From Methylobacterium soli (GTDB lineage Bacteria; Pseudomonadota; Alphaproteobacteria; Rhizobiales; Beijerinckiaceae): a stretch of 64,000 nucleotides of DNA. The notes beneath the pieces were generated by a model, which searched no databases, was not told the origin of the DNA, and worked only from the letters and a program-made list of their open reading frames with translations. Both the position numbers and the translations under genes were made by a program. The stretch spans positions 1 through 64,000 of the forward strand of contig NZ_VZZK01000013.1 in assembly GCF_008806385.1 (NCBI RefSeq), given 5' to 3'. The number at the start of each line of letters is the position of its first letter. The first letter of the stretch is position 1. Below, in pieces: positions 1 to 8,664 of the stretch.

Positions 1-45
1 GATCAGGGCAGCGAAGGCCGCCGATGAAATCAGGAGCGCTTTCAT
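1..45 (-). CDS. N-terminus of a probable exported protein (partial)
   Basis: An ATG at 45-43 on the minus strand opens a frame that runs off the window edge and encodes Met-Lys-Ala-Leu-Leu-Ile-Ser-Ser followed by Ala/Phe residues, which looks like the start of a Sec signal peptide. A GAGGAGA ribosome binding site lies a few bases upstream. Only 15 residues are visible, so no function can be given. Confidence 0.55.
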   Translation of the reverse strand, partial: MKALLISSAAFAALI

Positions 46-382
46 GACCTTGTCTCCTCGCCGGAGCACAGTAGAGGGTTGAGGCACACGGACCCCGCCG
101 GCGTGGCCGGGGCCGAGGTCCGTTCGGCTTCAACACCTTGATCGATTGGGTCGTACTCCCAAGCCGGCACCGCCGCTTGATCCGAGAGGACACCCGGCGA
201 AGTCTGATCGCGGTCGCGTGTGCGTGCCTTGGCGGAGAGGTGCAGCGACGACAGGCACGGAGGGCCTTCGATCCGCCCGCTCCCTGGAATCCTAACGAGA
301 TGGTGATGCGATCGGCCCCGCTTCCCGCTCGAACCCTCACGCGCCTCGGCACAGCTTACGGGCGCGGTCCCCGGAGGGCCGC
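46..382. other. Intergenic region, no convincing gene
   Basis: This stretch lies between the divergent partial gene at the left edge and the small gene starting at 383/401. An open frame at 138-386 has an arginine-rich composition with no family resemblance and no clear ribosome binding site, so I do not call it. No hairpin or repeat stands out. Confidence 0.4.
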
Positions 383-400
383 TTGAACCCCGGATATACG

Positions 401-634
401 ATGTCGCCCATTGTCCAAGTCGCCGCCCGTCATGCCGATGCTCCGGCCACGGATGCCGCTCGGTTCGTCGTCGGCCAGGATCCCGAGGGCTGCTGGGTCG
501 CCATCGAGATCCACGGACGCGCCGGCGGTCTGTTCCGGAGCCGGAAGGACGCTGTCGACTATGCCGAGGACGAGACCGGTCATCGGCCCGACGCCGTGCG
601 CCTGTCCGGGGAGCGCATCGCGCTGCGCATCTGA
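401..634 (+). CDS. Small conserved-looking hypothetical protein (77 aa)
   Basis: The frame opens at TTG 383 or ATG 401; I prefer the ATG. The product is soluble with no signal peptide or membrane segment. The middle has a pattern of the kind FVV-x-Q-D-P-E-G-x-W-V-A-I-E, followed by G-G-L-F-x-S-R-K-D-A-V-D-Y-A, which resembles small DUF2188-like or other alpha/beta domains in which a strand is followed by an 'SRKDAVDYA' helix. Function is unknown. It stands alone between unrelated genes, and the family guess is weak. Confidence 0.5.
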   Translation: MSPIVQVAARHADAPATDAARFVVGQDPEGCWVAIEIHGRAGGLFRSRKDAVDYAEDETGHRPDAVRLSGERIALRI

Positions 635-778
635 GGCCGCGGCCGGCACGCCATTGCCGGGCGCCGCTGCGGTACGGCCCTGTTCACGGCTCCAGAGCGG
701 CACCGACGGGGCCTCGCCAGCGAGCCGGCGGCGAGGCGCAGGGAGGCAGGACCTCACGTCGTCATCGCGGAGGCGGGC

Positions 779-2119
779 TCAGGCCGAGAGAGACGCGCCC
801 CTGGGCCGCGCGAAGCGGCTCGCCGGGCGCGGAAGGCCGAGATGATCGCGCAGGGTCGTGCCGGCATAGTCGGTGCGGAACAGGCCGCGGCTCTGCAGGA
901 TCGGCACCACCGCGTCCACGAAGGTGTCCAGTCCGTCCGGAAGCACGTCCGGCATCAGGTTGAAGCCATCCGCCGCGCCCGCCCGGAACCACGCCTCGAT
1001 GTCGTCGGCGATCCCCTCGGGCGTGCCGACAAGGATGCGGTGGCCCACGCCGCCTCCGAGCGCCTTCAGGAGTTGGCGCACCGTCAGGTTGTCTCGCCGG
1101 GCGAGTGCCACGGTGGCGCGGAACATGGTGTGATTGGCATTGGCCGGCAGCGGCAGCGGGTCGGGCAGGGGCTTGTCGAGCTCGAGCCGGTCGAGCGGAA
1201 CCTGAAGCGTGCCGGCGAGCCGTGCGAGGCTGTATTCCAGCAGCACCAGGTCCCAGAGCGCGTCCTGGCGCCGTTTGGCCTCCGCCTCGGTGGAGCCGAT
1301 GACGGTCGCGAGCCCCGGCAGGATCACGATCGAGCCCGGGGCCCGGCCGTAGCGCGCCGCGCGAGCGCGCAGGTCCTGCGCGTAGGCCACGCCGTCCGGA
1401 ATCGTCTGAGCGAGGGAGAAGACCGCGTCGGCGGTGGCCGCCGCGAGTTCGCGCCCATCCTCCGAGCCGCCGGCCTGCACGGTCACCGCCCGGCCCTGCG
1501 GACTGCGCGGCACGGTGAGCGGCCCCTCGACGCGGTAATGCGTGCCACGATGGCGGATCGGGTGGACCTTCGCGGTGTCCACGAAGCGCCCGCTCGCCTT
1601 GTCGCCCACGAAGGCATCGTCCTCCCAGCTGTCCCAGAGGGCGTGGACGATCTCGGTGAATTCGCGGGCTCGCGCGTAGCGGTCCCCGTGCTCCGGGGCG
1701 CCGTCGCGTCCGAAATTGCGGCCCGCCGCCGCGTCGGCGGTCGTCACCACATTCCAGCCGGCTCGGCCGCCGCTGACGAGGTCCAGGCTCGCGAAGCGCC
1801 GGGCGAGATTGTAGGGCTCGTTATAGCTCGTGGAGGCGGTGGCGATCAGGCCGATGTGGCGGGTCGCGGCCGCCACGCTCGCGAGCACGATCGTCGGCTC
1901 CAGGGCATTCAGGGGCCGGTAGTCGAGCCTGTCGTTGATCGCCGGCGTGTCCGCGAAGAAGATCGCGTCGAGCTTGCCGCGCTCCGCGACGTGAGCGACG
2001 CGGATGAAGTGGGCGATGTCGACGAAGGCGTCGGACTGGCTCCCGGGCAGCCGCCAAGCGGACGGGTACACTCCGGAATGCAGCAGGTTGACGTTGAGGT
2101 GCAGTTCGCGCGCGCGCAT
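779..2119 (-). CDS. LLM-class flavin-dependent monooxygenase (NtaA/SnaA/DszA family)
   Basis: The 446-residue protein has the usual length of the two-component FMNH2-dependent monooxygenases related to NtaA, SnaA and DszA. Visible family features are the N-terminal LHLN strand, a T-A-S-T-S-Y-N-E-P-Y-N-L-A-R-R-F segment near residue 95, S-G-G-R-A-G-W-N-V-V-T-T just after it, and the C-terminal G-L-F-R-x-x-Y-x-G-x-T-L-R-x-x-L-G-L signature. Such enzymes use FMNH2 from a separate reductase and O2 to oxidise sulfonates, sulfones, aminopolycarboxylates or similar substrates. It is transcribed divergently from a solute-binding-protein ABC operon, suggesting that the importer supplies its substrate. 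No flavin reductase is adjacent. The exact substrate cannot be read from the sequence. Confidence 0.88.
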   Translation of the reverse strand: MRARELHLNVNLLHSGVYPSAWRLPGSQSDAFVDIAHFIRVAHVAERGKLDAIFFADTPAINDRLDYRPLNALEPTIVLASVAAATRHIGLIATASTSYNEPYNLARRFASLDLVSGGRAGWNVVTTADAAAGRNFGRDGAPEHGDRYARAREFTEIVHALWDSWEDDAFVGDKASGRFVDTAKVHPIRHRGTHYRVEGPLTVPRSPQGRAVTVQAGGSEDGRELAAATADAVFSLAQTIPDGVAYAQDLRARAARYGRAPGSIVILPGLATVIGSTEAEAKRRQDALWDLVLLEYSLARLAGTLQVPLDRLELDKPLPDPLPLPANANHTMFRATVALARRDNLTVRQLLKALGGGVGHRILVGTPEGIADDIEAWFRAGAADGFNLMPDVLPDGLDTFVDAVVPILQSRGLFRTDYAGTTLRDHLGLPRPASRFARPRGASLSA

Positions 2120-2466
2120 TGCGGGTATCCGTCCGTTTCACGATCGGGTCCGTCCCACCGCCGAAGCCTTCGTCGGAACAGCACGGAAATAGACTAAGAA
2201 GAAAATTGCCCCTTCAGGCGGCCTCAGAAGCAGATCAGACCTTCACGACGGGATCCAGGGAAAACAAGATCGCAATTTTCTAGCATCCCGGAACTTTCAT
2301 CCTGTGAGCAGTTGCGTTGAACCTGAATCACGATTTAGATTACTGCGCAAATTGCTAGCCTGAAGCTTCGGTGCAATGAAGTCCGAATTTCAGGCGTGCT
2401 GTATTTCAGAAGATCATGCGCCGAACGGGTCGTTTAGCGCGCGTTGCAACATCCAGGCAGGCCTTG
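2120..2466. promoter_or_regulatory. Divergent promoter region between monooxygenase and ABC importer
   Basis: This 347-base gap separates two divergent transcription units and is more AT-rich than its flanks, particularly at 2260-2360. A possible plus-strand sigma70-type promoter is TTGCGT at 2312-2317 with TAGATT at 2336-2341 (18-base spacing). No clear operator palindrome was found. No gene is seen here. Confidence 0.35.
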
Positions 2467-4095
2467 ATGCAGAAAATTGTTTCGCACGCCGTGCTGGCGG
2501 CGGCCTACGCGACCGCGCTCGCGGCGCCGGTCTGCGCGGCGCCGCAGGCGCGGACGCCGGGTCCCGGCGGCACGATCACCTGGGGCGTGGCGACGGAGCC
2601 GAGTTGCTTCGACCCGCATCGCTCGTCGCAGCAGGCCGCCTTCTTCGTGGCCCGGAACTACATCGACTCCCTGGTCGCCAAGCGGCCTGACGGCAGCTTC
2701 GCGCCCTGGCTCGCGACGCAGTGGACGATCTCGCCCGACGGCACGGAATACACCTTCACGCTCCGCGCGGGGGTCACCTTCCATGACGGCGAGCCCCTCG
2801 ACGCGGAGGCCGTGAAGGCGAACTTCGATTTCGTGAAGAAGCCCGAGAACGCCGCCAACGCGGCGGCGCTGCTCGACCGCTACGCCCGGGCCGAAGTCAT
2901 CGCGCCGGACGTGGTGAAGCTCGTCCTCGCAAGACCGGATTCGAGTTTCCTCGAATCCGTCTCGAACGTGAAGCTCGGGCTGATCTCCCCGAAGGCGCTG
3001 GCCGGGGGCGACCTGTGCGGCGGCGGCTTGGCCCTGGCGGGCACCGGCCCCTTCGTGTTCCAGAGCTACGTCCGAGGACAATCGGCACAATTCACCCGCA
3101 ACAAGGCCTATGCGTGGGCGCCGGGGAGCGCCGCGCATACCGGACCGGCCCATCTCGACGGCTTCACCTTCCGCTTCCTGCCGGAGGCTGCCGTGCGGGC
3201 CGGCGCACTCACCTCGGGCCAGGTGGACGTGATCGAGGGCGTGCAGCCGACCGACATCCCGCTCTTCGCCGACCAGCCCGACTTCACTCTGCTGAAGGGT
3301 CCCCTCGGCGCAGGCACGGCCTTCACGTTCAACATCAACTACACCCGGGCACCCGCCGACGACCCCCGCATACGCCGAGCCCTGCGGGACGGCTTCGATC
3401 CCGAGCCGATCGTCCGCCAGGTTTACCTCGGCACGGTGCCCCGTGCGTGGTCGATCATCGGGCCCGACAACCCGGCCTACAACAAGGCCCTCGTCGGGTC
3501 CTGGGGCAACGACGTCACAGGGGCCAACCGCCTGCTCGACGAGGCAGGCTGGACCGGGCGCGACGCCTCGGGCTTCCGGACGAAGGACGGCAAGCGCCTG
3601 ACCATCGAGGTCGGATATCCGCAGCCCTACGTTCGCGACAACCGCGAAATCCTGATCCAGGGCGTCCAGGTGGCACTTCGCAAGAATGTCGGCCTCGACC
3701 TCAACCTGCGCATCATCACGGCCGGCGAATATGCCAAGGGCAACGCCAGCGGCACTTGGGCGATCTACCCGAATACCGACAATCCCTCGGACGCCGCGCG
3801 CGAGCTCTGGGACATGCTGGGGGCCAAGGGCTTCCTCTACACCAATGTGCCGAACCCCGATCCGGAGATCACCGGGCTGATCGACGAGGCGCTTCTCACG
3901 ACCGACCGGGCGCACAAGCGGGCCCTCACCGACCGGATCCAGGTTCTCGGCATCGAGAAGGCGTTCATCGTGCCGCTCTTCGCCCCGAGCTGGTTCCTGG
4001 CCGCGCGCCGGGGCGTCCAGGGGCTCGGCTTCGAGGCCGGGCTGGATTCGCCGGCCAACGCCTACGACGTCTGGCTCAGCGGGGAGGGACAGTGA
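2467..4095 (+). CDS. ABC transporter substrate-binding protein, peptide/nickel type (SBP_bac_5)
   Basis: This is the periplasmic binding protein of a DppA/NikA-like importer. I chose ATG 2467 (542 aa) because it places a normal Sec signal peptide at the N-terminus (basic start, Ala-rich core, cleavage near A-x-A around residue 25); an in-frame ATG at 2416 would add 17 non-signal residues. The family pattern is present: G-G-T-I-T-W-G near the mature start, then F-x-P-W-L-A near residue 85, a W-T-I-S-P-D-G-T-x-Y-T-F-T-L-R block, and F-H-D-G-x-P-L-D-A-x-x-V-K-x-N-F. It is followed 4 bases later by the first permease. The ligand is unknown; pairing with the divergent flavin monooxygenase hints at a sulfur- or nitrogen-containing organic compound. 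Confidence 0.9.
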   Translation: MQKIVSHAVLAAAYATALAAPVCAAPQARTPGPGGTITWGVATEPSCFDPHRSSQQAAFFVARNYIDSLVAKRPDGSFAPWLATQWTISPDGTEYTFTLRAGVTFHDGEPLDAEAVKANFDFVKKPENAANAAALLDRYARAEVIAPDVVKLVLARPDSSFLESVSNVKLGLISPKALAGGDLCGGGLALAGTGPFVFQSYVRGQSAQFTRNKAYAWAPGSAAHTGPAHLDGFTFRFLPEAAVRAGALTSGQVDVIEGVQPTDIPLFADQPDFTLLKGPLGAGTAFTFNINYTRAPADDPRIRRALRDGFDPEPIVRQVYLGTVPRAWSIIGPDNPAYNKALVGSWGNDVTGANRLLDEAGWTGRDASGFRTKDGKRLTIEVGYPQPYVRDNREILIQGVQVALRKNVGLDLNLRIITAGEYAKGNASGTWAIYPNTDNPSDAARELWDMLGAKGFLYTNVPNPDPEITGLIDEALLTTDRAHKRALTDRIQVLGIEKAFIVPLFAPSWFLAARRGVQGLGFEAGLDSPANAYDVWLSGEGQ

Positions 4096-4099
4096 GCCG

Positions 4100-5032
4100 A
4101 TGGCGACGCATCGCCTCCTCTCCCGCGTCCTGGGCCGGCTCGGCACGAGCCTCATCGTCGCCTGGGCGAGCGTCACGGCGGCCTTCCTGGCGCTCCATGC
4201 CCTGCCGGGACGCATCGAGGACATCCTGGCGGGGGACGTCGACTATCCGGGTTTGCGCGAGGCGATCGCCGCCGAGTGGGGCCTCGACCGCAGCTTGCCT
4301 GCACAATATGCCGACTTCCTCCTGCGCCTGGCGAAGGGCGATTTCGGCACCTCCTACGTCCTGCGCCGGCCGGTCATCGAGGTGGTTGGCTCCCAGCTGC
4401 AGCCGACCGTCGAGCTGGCGCTCGCGGCGGGCCTGCTCGCCGTCCTCCTCGCCGCCGGCCTCGCGCTCGCGACCGCGGGACGAAGCCGCCTTGCGCGCGG
4501 CCTCGCGTCGGGCCTCGAGCTCGTCGCCGCCTCGACCCCGGTCTTCTGGCTCGGCATCCTGCTCCTGATGGCGTTCAGCTTCTCGCTGCGCTGGTTCCCG
4601 GTCTCGGGGGCGAAGGGCTGGAATGCCCTCGTGCTTCCGGCGGTCGCCCTCGCCCTGCCGACCGCCGGGCTCCTGGCCCAGGTCCTGCGCGAGGCCCTCG
4701 AGAAGGCGCTCGATCAGCCCTTCGTGACCACCGTGCGGGCGCGGGGGGTCGGCGAGGCGGCGCTCCGCACCCGCCACGTGCTGCGCCACGCTCTGCTGCC
4801 GGCAGTGACCCTTGGCGGCTGGCTGATCGGCGGCCTGCTCGGGGGCGCCGTCATCACCGAGAAGGTGTTCGGCCGGCCCGGGCTCGGCACGGTGACGCTC
4901 GGAGCGGTGCTGACCCACGATGTCCCGGTCGTGCTGGCGGTGGTGTTGCTCGCGGCCCTGATTCACGTCGCCGCCTCCACGCTCCTCGACATCCTCTACC
5001 TGTTGATCGATCCGAGGCTCAGGGCCGCATGA
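4100..5032 (+). CDS. ABC transporter permease, DppB-like
   Basis: This 310-residue inner-membrane protein has the DppB/OppB topology of about six membrane segments. The cytoplasmic EAA loop that contacts the ATPase is visible as F-V-T-T-V-R-A-R-G-V-G-E-A-A-L-R-x-R-H-V-L-R-H-A around residues 210-232. It starts 4 bases after the binding-protein gene and its stop overlaps the next permease start (ATGA at 5029-5032), so translation is probably coupled. It should form the membrane channel as a heterodimer with the following DppC-like protein. Confidence 0.92.
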   Translation: MATHRLLSRVLGRLGTSLIVAWASVTAAFLALHALPGRIEDILAGDVDYPGLREAIAAEWGLDRSLPAQYADFLLRLAKGDFGTSYVLRRPVIEVVGSQLQPTVELALAAGLLAVLLAAGLALATAGRSRLARGLASGLELVAASTPVFWLGILLLMAFSFSLRWFPVSGAKGWNALVLPAVALALPTAGLLAQVLREALEKALDQPFVTTVRARGVGEAALRTRHVLRHALLPAVTLGGWLIGGLLGGAVITEKVFGRPGLGTVTLGAVLTHDVPVVLAVVLLAALIHVAASTLLDILYLLIDPRLRAA

Positions 5033-5934
5033 ACGCTCCCGCCCACCTGCCATCCGCGTCCGTCGTGCTTCCCGCCGAAGATCTGACCGGCGCCTTTGCC
5101 GGAACGCCGGCCCGGGTCCGACCACGCCGCCGCTACCCTGTGCGTTTTCTCCTCGCGCTCGGCTTCCTTGCCGTGCTGGTTCTGGTCGCGCTCGCGCCGG
5201 GGCTGTTCACCGCCTACGACCCCCTGGCAGGCGATTTCAGCGCGACCCTGCAGGCGCCGGGCTGGGCCCACCCGTTCGGCACCGACCGGCTCGGACGCGA
5301 CGTCCTCGCCCGCACGCTCCACGGCACCCGCTACTCCCTGCTGATCGGGCTCGGCGGCATGGCGGTCAGCGCGACGGCCGGCGCGTTCCTCGGCATCCTC
5401 GCCGGCCAGCGCAGCCGCCTTCTCGACGAGGCGACGTCGCGCATCTTCGACGTGCTCTCGTCGTTCCCGGGCGTGCTCCTGGCGATGCTCGTCGTCACCT
5501 TCCTGGGCCAGGGCATGGCGAATATCGCGCTGGCCGTCGGCATCGCGGGAATCCCGAAATTCGGGCGCGTCGTGCGCGCGCAGACCCAGCTCGTGCGCGG
5601 CGCGGACTACGTCACGCAGGCGGCGATCTACGGCCTCGGGCGCGGCCGGATCTTCCTGCACCACGTCCTGCCGAACGTCCTCGTCGCGGTGCCGGTGATC
5701 GCCACCCTCTATATCGGCAACACCATCCTGATCGTGTCGGGCCTGAGCTTCCTCGGGCTCGGCCCCCAGCCGCCGACGCCCGAATGGGGCGTGATGCTGG
5801 CCGAGAGCCGCGACGTGCTGCGGGTGGCTTGGTGGCCGGGCGTGTTCCCGGGCGCGGCTATCACCCTGACGGTGATCGCCTTCACCATCACCGGGGCGGT
5901 CCTGCAGAAGAAATTCGAGGGGCGCATTGCATGA
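5029..5934 (+). CDS. ABC transporter permease, DppC-like
   Basis: This is a 301-residue inner-membrane permease. ATG 5029 overlaps the preceding stop by 4 bases, which decides the start. An Ala/Pro/Arg-rich N-terminal tail precedes the first membrane helix near residue 38. The motif G-T-D-x-L-G-R-D-V-L-x-R-T-L-H-G-T-R-x-S-L typical of DppC/OppC follows, and the EAA loop is G-A-D-Y-V-T-Q-A-A-I-Y-G-L-G. It overlaps the next gene by 4 bases. It is the partner of the DppB-like permease in the same importer. Confidence 0.92.
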   Translation: MNAPAHLPSASVVLPAEDLTGAFAGTPARVRPRRRYPVRFLLALGFLAVLVLVALAPGLFTAYDPLAGDFSATLQAPGWAHPFGTDRLGRDVLARTLHGTRYSLLIGLGGMAVSATAGAFLGILAGQRSRLLDEATSRIFDVLSSFPGVLLAMLVVTFLGQGMANIALAVGIAGIPKFGRVVRAQTQLVRGADYVTQAAIYGLGRGRIFLHHVLPNVLVAVPVIATLYIGNTILIVSGLSFLGLGPQPPTPEWGVMLAESRDVLRVAWWPGVFPGAAITLTVIAFTITGAVLQKKFEGRIA

Positions 5935-7694
5935 CCGTCCTGCCCCGCGCCCCCCTCGTTGAGATCCGCGGCCTGACGGTCGGCTTCCCCGCGACCGGTG
6001 AGGCCCCGGTGGTGCAGGGGCTGGACCTCACCCTCCATCCGGGCCAATGCGTCGCGCTCGTCGGCGAGTCGGGCTCGGGCAAGAGCGTCACCGCCCGCAC
6101 ACTTCTGAACCTGGCGGGCGACGGGGCGCGGATCACCGCGGAGCGCTTCCGGATCCAGGGCCGCGACGCGCGAAGCTTCCGCGAGGCGGAGTGGCGGCGC
6201 TTGCGCGGCACCTTCGCCGGGCTCGTGATGCAGGACGCCCTGGTCTCGCTCGATCCCCTGCGCACCGTCGGCCAGGAGGTCGGCGAGGTGCTGACCGAGC
6301 ACCGCCTCGTCCGGGGCCGTCAGGCGCTGGCCGGGCGGGTGCACGACACCCTTGCGAGGGTCGGGATGCCGCGCCCCCCGGCGCGGGCGCAGCAATTCGC
6401 CCACCAACTCTCCGGTGGCCTGCGCCAACGTGCCCTGATCGCCGCCGCCATCGCGGCCGAGCCCGAATTGATCATCGCCGACGAGCCGACCACGGCGCTT
6501 GATCCCGCCATCCAGGCGCAGGTGCTGGCGGTGTTGGCCGATCGGGTCCGGGACGGGGCGGGTCTCCTGCTGATCAGCCACGACATCGCTCTCGTCGCGG
6601 GGATCGCCGACCGCGTGCTCGTGATGCGGGCCGGGCGCGTCGTCGAGGCCGGGCCGACCCGGACGGTGCTGGAGCACCCGCGTCACCCCTACACGCGGCA
6701 GCTCCTCGCGGCGATCCCGTCCGCAGCCTCGCGCGGCAGCCGGCTGAGCTCGGCGCGGATCGAGGGCGGCGCGGCGGCGATCCTGCGCGCCCCGTTGCCG
6801 CCTCGGGCCGGAATCGGAGCGCCGGTGCTGGAGGTCCGATCGATCGCCAAGCGTTACGCCCACCGGGCGGCGCGTGGTGGCACGGAAACGCTCGCGGCCC
6901 TCGACGGCGTCAGCTTCACGGTGCGCGCTGGCGAGGTCTTGGGCGTCATCGGAGCCTCGGGTTCCGGCAAGTCGACCTGCGCCAAGATCGTCCTCGGCCT
7001 GCTCGAACCCGATGCCGGCACGGTCAGCCTGCTCGGGCAGCCCTGGTCGGGGACCTCCGAGGCGCGCCGCCGGCCGCTGCGGCGGCGGCTCCAGTACATC
7101 CCGCAGGATCCGCTGAGCAGCTTCGATCCACGCTACCGGGTCGGCGACATCATCGGCGAGAACCTGCCTGAGCTCGGCGCGCGTCAGCGCGAGGCCCGCA
7201 TCCGCGCGCTCCTCGATCAGGTCGGCCTGAGCGGTGCGCTGGTTACGCGCTCCCCGCGCGCCCTGTCCGGCGGGCAGCGCCAGCGCGTCGCGATCGCCCG
7301 CGCGCTCGCCGCCGAGCCGGCGCTCATCGTGTGCGATGAACCCGTCTCGGCCCTCGATGTCAGCATCCAGGCCCAGGTTCTCGACCTTCTGGCCGACCTG
7401 CAAGCGCGGCTCGGCACGGCGCTGCTGTTCATCTCGCACGATCACGGCGTGATCCAGCATATCGCCGACAGCGTCCTGGTGCTCTACGAGGGTCGCATCA
7501 TCGACCAGGGCAGCGTCACGGACGTCTTCGGCCGCGCTGCCCCGGACGGCCCACCCGGCCGACCGGAGGCCGCCCTGCAGGCGCCCTCGGCAGGTTCGCG
7601 GCCGCGCTCTAGGTGGAGCGGTCAACCTGCCGGCAGCAGCGATTCAATCGCGGACCGCGCGGTTGCGGCGCCTTCTCCGCTTCGCATCGTTTGA
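5931..7694 (+). CDS. ABC transporter ATPase, fused DppD-DppF (two nucleotide-binding domains)
   Basis: This 587-residue protein carries two complete ABC ATPase domains in one chain, equivalent to DppD fused to DppF. Domain 1 (about residues 8-270) has Walker A GESGSGKS, signature LSGGLRQR, Walker B LIIADEP and switch His in LLISHD. Domain 2 (about 300-560) has GASGSGKS, Q-loop YIPQDP, LSGGQRQRV, LIVCDEP and FISHD. All catalytic motifs look intact in both halves. The start at ATG 5931 overlaps the permease stop. The gene closes the importer operon; a palindromic repeat element lies directly downstream. Confidence 0.92.
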   Translation: MTVLPRAPLVEIRGLTVGFPATGEAPVVQGLDLTLHPGQCVALVGESGSGKSVTARTLLNLAGDGARITAERFRIQGRDARSFREAEWRRLRGTFAGLVMQDALVSLDPLRTVGQEVGEVLTEHRLVRGRQALAGRVHDTLARVGMPRPPARAQQFAHQLSGGLRQRALIAAAIAAEPELIIADEPTTALDPAIQAQVLAVLADRVRDGAGLLLISHDIALVAGIADRVLVMRAGRVVEAGPTRTVLEHPRHPYTRQLLAAIPSAASRGSRLSSARIEGGAAAILRAPLPPRAGIGAPVLEVRSIAKRYAHRAARGGTETLAALDGVSFTVRAGEVLGVIGASGSGKSTCAKIVLGLLEPDAGTVSLLGQPWSGTSEARRRPLRRRLQYIPQDPLSSFDPRYRVGDIIGENLPELGARQREARIRALLDQVGLSGALVTRSPRALSGGQRQRVAIARALAAEPALIVCDEPVSALDVSIQAQVLDLLADLQARLGTALLFISHDHGVIQHIADSVLVLYEGRIIDQGSVTDVFGRAAPDGPPGRPEAALQAPSAGSRPRSRWSGQPAGSSDSIADRAVAAPSPLRIV

Positions 7695-7718
7695 AGCCTG
7701 ACAGGAGGCGGGTTCAGC

Positions 7719-8008
7719 CTAGAGCTGTTCCCGATCGCGTTGCGACGGGACCGTCGGCCGCGGCCGTGCTGACGCGGGCGCGGATCCCCTCTCCCGTGCG
7801 GGAGAGGGTTGGGGTGAGGGTCGAGACCTTTCAGAACGAGGTGCGCCCGATCAACGCCCAGTCGGCGATACGACCGCATGCTCCATCCTGAAGGCGCTCA
7901 TCCCTCACCCCAACCCTCTCCCGCACGGGAGAGGGGGTCCGTCGCGCCGAACCGGACCGGGGCTGCCTATTTTCCAGTCCGTTGCAACACGATCGGGCGC
8001 GGCTCTAG
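7719..8008. repeat. Nested palindromic MITE/REP-like element
   Basis: Two nearly concentric inverted repeats define a 290-bp element. The outer arms (7719-7747 and 7980-8008, 29 bases) pair at 24 of 29 positions and begin and end with CTAGAG/CTCTAG. The inner arms (7786-7820 and 7902-7936) are a perfect 35-bp inverted repeat, and each inner arm contains its own small palindrome (CTCTCCCG-CGGGAGAG type). No coding frame is plausible inside. It sits 24 bases after the importer stop codon, so it could also act as a transcript-end hairpin. The structure matches a non-autonomous mobile repeat or REP-type element; other copies in the genome would be needed to prove mobility. Confidence 0.7.
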
Positions 8009-8135
8009 ACGCTCCGGTTCGTCTGTTGGCAGCCGGCAGAGCAGGTTCGAGCAGATGCGAGGCTCAGCCGATGCCGCGAGCGGCGGGTCGCGCTCGCCGT
8101 CGGCGGAAGAACTCCGGTGAGCCGGTCCGGACCAC
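8009..8135. other. Non-coding spacer
   Basis: With the palindromic element it completes the gene-free stretch from 7695 to 8135. No gene or clear site is seen in this part. Confidence 0.35.
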
Positions 8136-8387
8136 CTATCCCGGTTTGCGGAAGAGGTAGCTCTCGGGCGGTGAGGGCTGGGATTCGTCGGGCCTGATTG
8201 GCGGCAGCGGGTCTCGCGCTCGCAAAGGAGCCGGCCGTCCCTCTCGTTTCTGCAGGAGCCGCTCCAGGCGCTGTTGCCACCCACGCGACCGCTCGGAGGG
8301 CGACAGTTCAAGGCTCTGCTTGGTCCAGAAGAGGTCCAGGATCATGAGGACGATCCAGGGCCCTCCAATACCGAGAAAGAACGCCAT
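8136..8387 (-). CDS. Small single-pass membrane protein, unknown function (83 aa)
   Basis: From an ATG at 8387 the product begins with a hydrophobic segment (M-A-F-F-L-G-I-G-G-P-W-I-V-L-M-I-L) of about 20 residues, then a charged Ser/Arg/Gln-rich helix and a Pro-rich tail. An in-frame start at 8417 would add ten residues before this segment. The topology suggests an inner-membrane anchor with a short cytoplasmic tail. I recognise no family, and the gene stands alone. Confidence 0.45.
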   Translation of the reverse strand: MAFFLGIGGPWIVLMILDLFWTKQSLELSPSERSRGWQQRLERLLQKREGRPAPLRARDPLPPIRPDESQPSPPESYLFRKPG

Positions 8388-8664
8388 CGCTTGACCCCAG
8401 CGCAAGGCCCTGCCCAACCTTCAGGGGTGAAGGTGAGAACCCGCCTCTCATCTCTCAACCGTGCCGCGGCCGCGGTGATCCCCCGGGGATCCTCCGTGCC
8501 AATTCGACCAAGGCCGACGCAGGCGGCGTCCGGCACCGATCGTCGGCGTTCATCACGCGCTCCGCAGCGGCGCAGCCGCCGCAAAAATCCTCCGGCAAGA
8601 TCAGCGGCCTGCGAGAGCTTGCCAAGCTGAATGCCGTCGCGGCGGCGCGCGTCGCATCACCGCG

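Noticed and set aside
138..386. 82-codon plus-strand frame near the left edge
   Set aside because: No clear ribosome binding site, no domain pattern, and an Arg/Pro-rich composition.
842..2197. A 451-codon plus-strand frame opposite the flavin monooxygenase
   Set aside because: It is the antisense shadow of a well-supported gene; composition and lack of motifs argue against coding.
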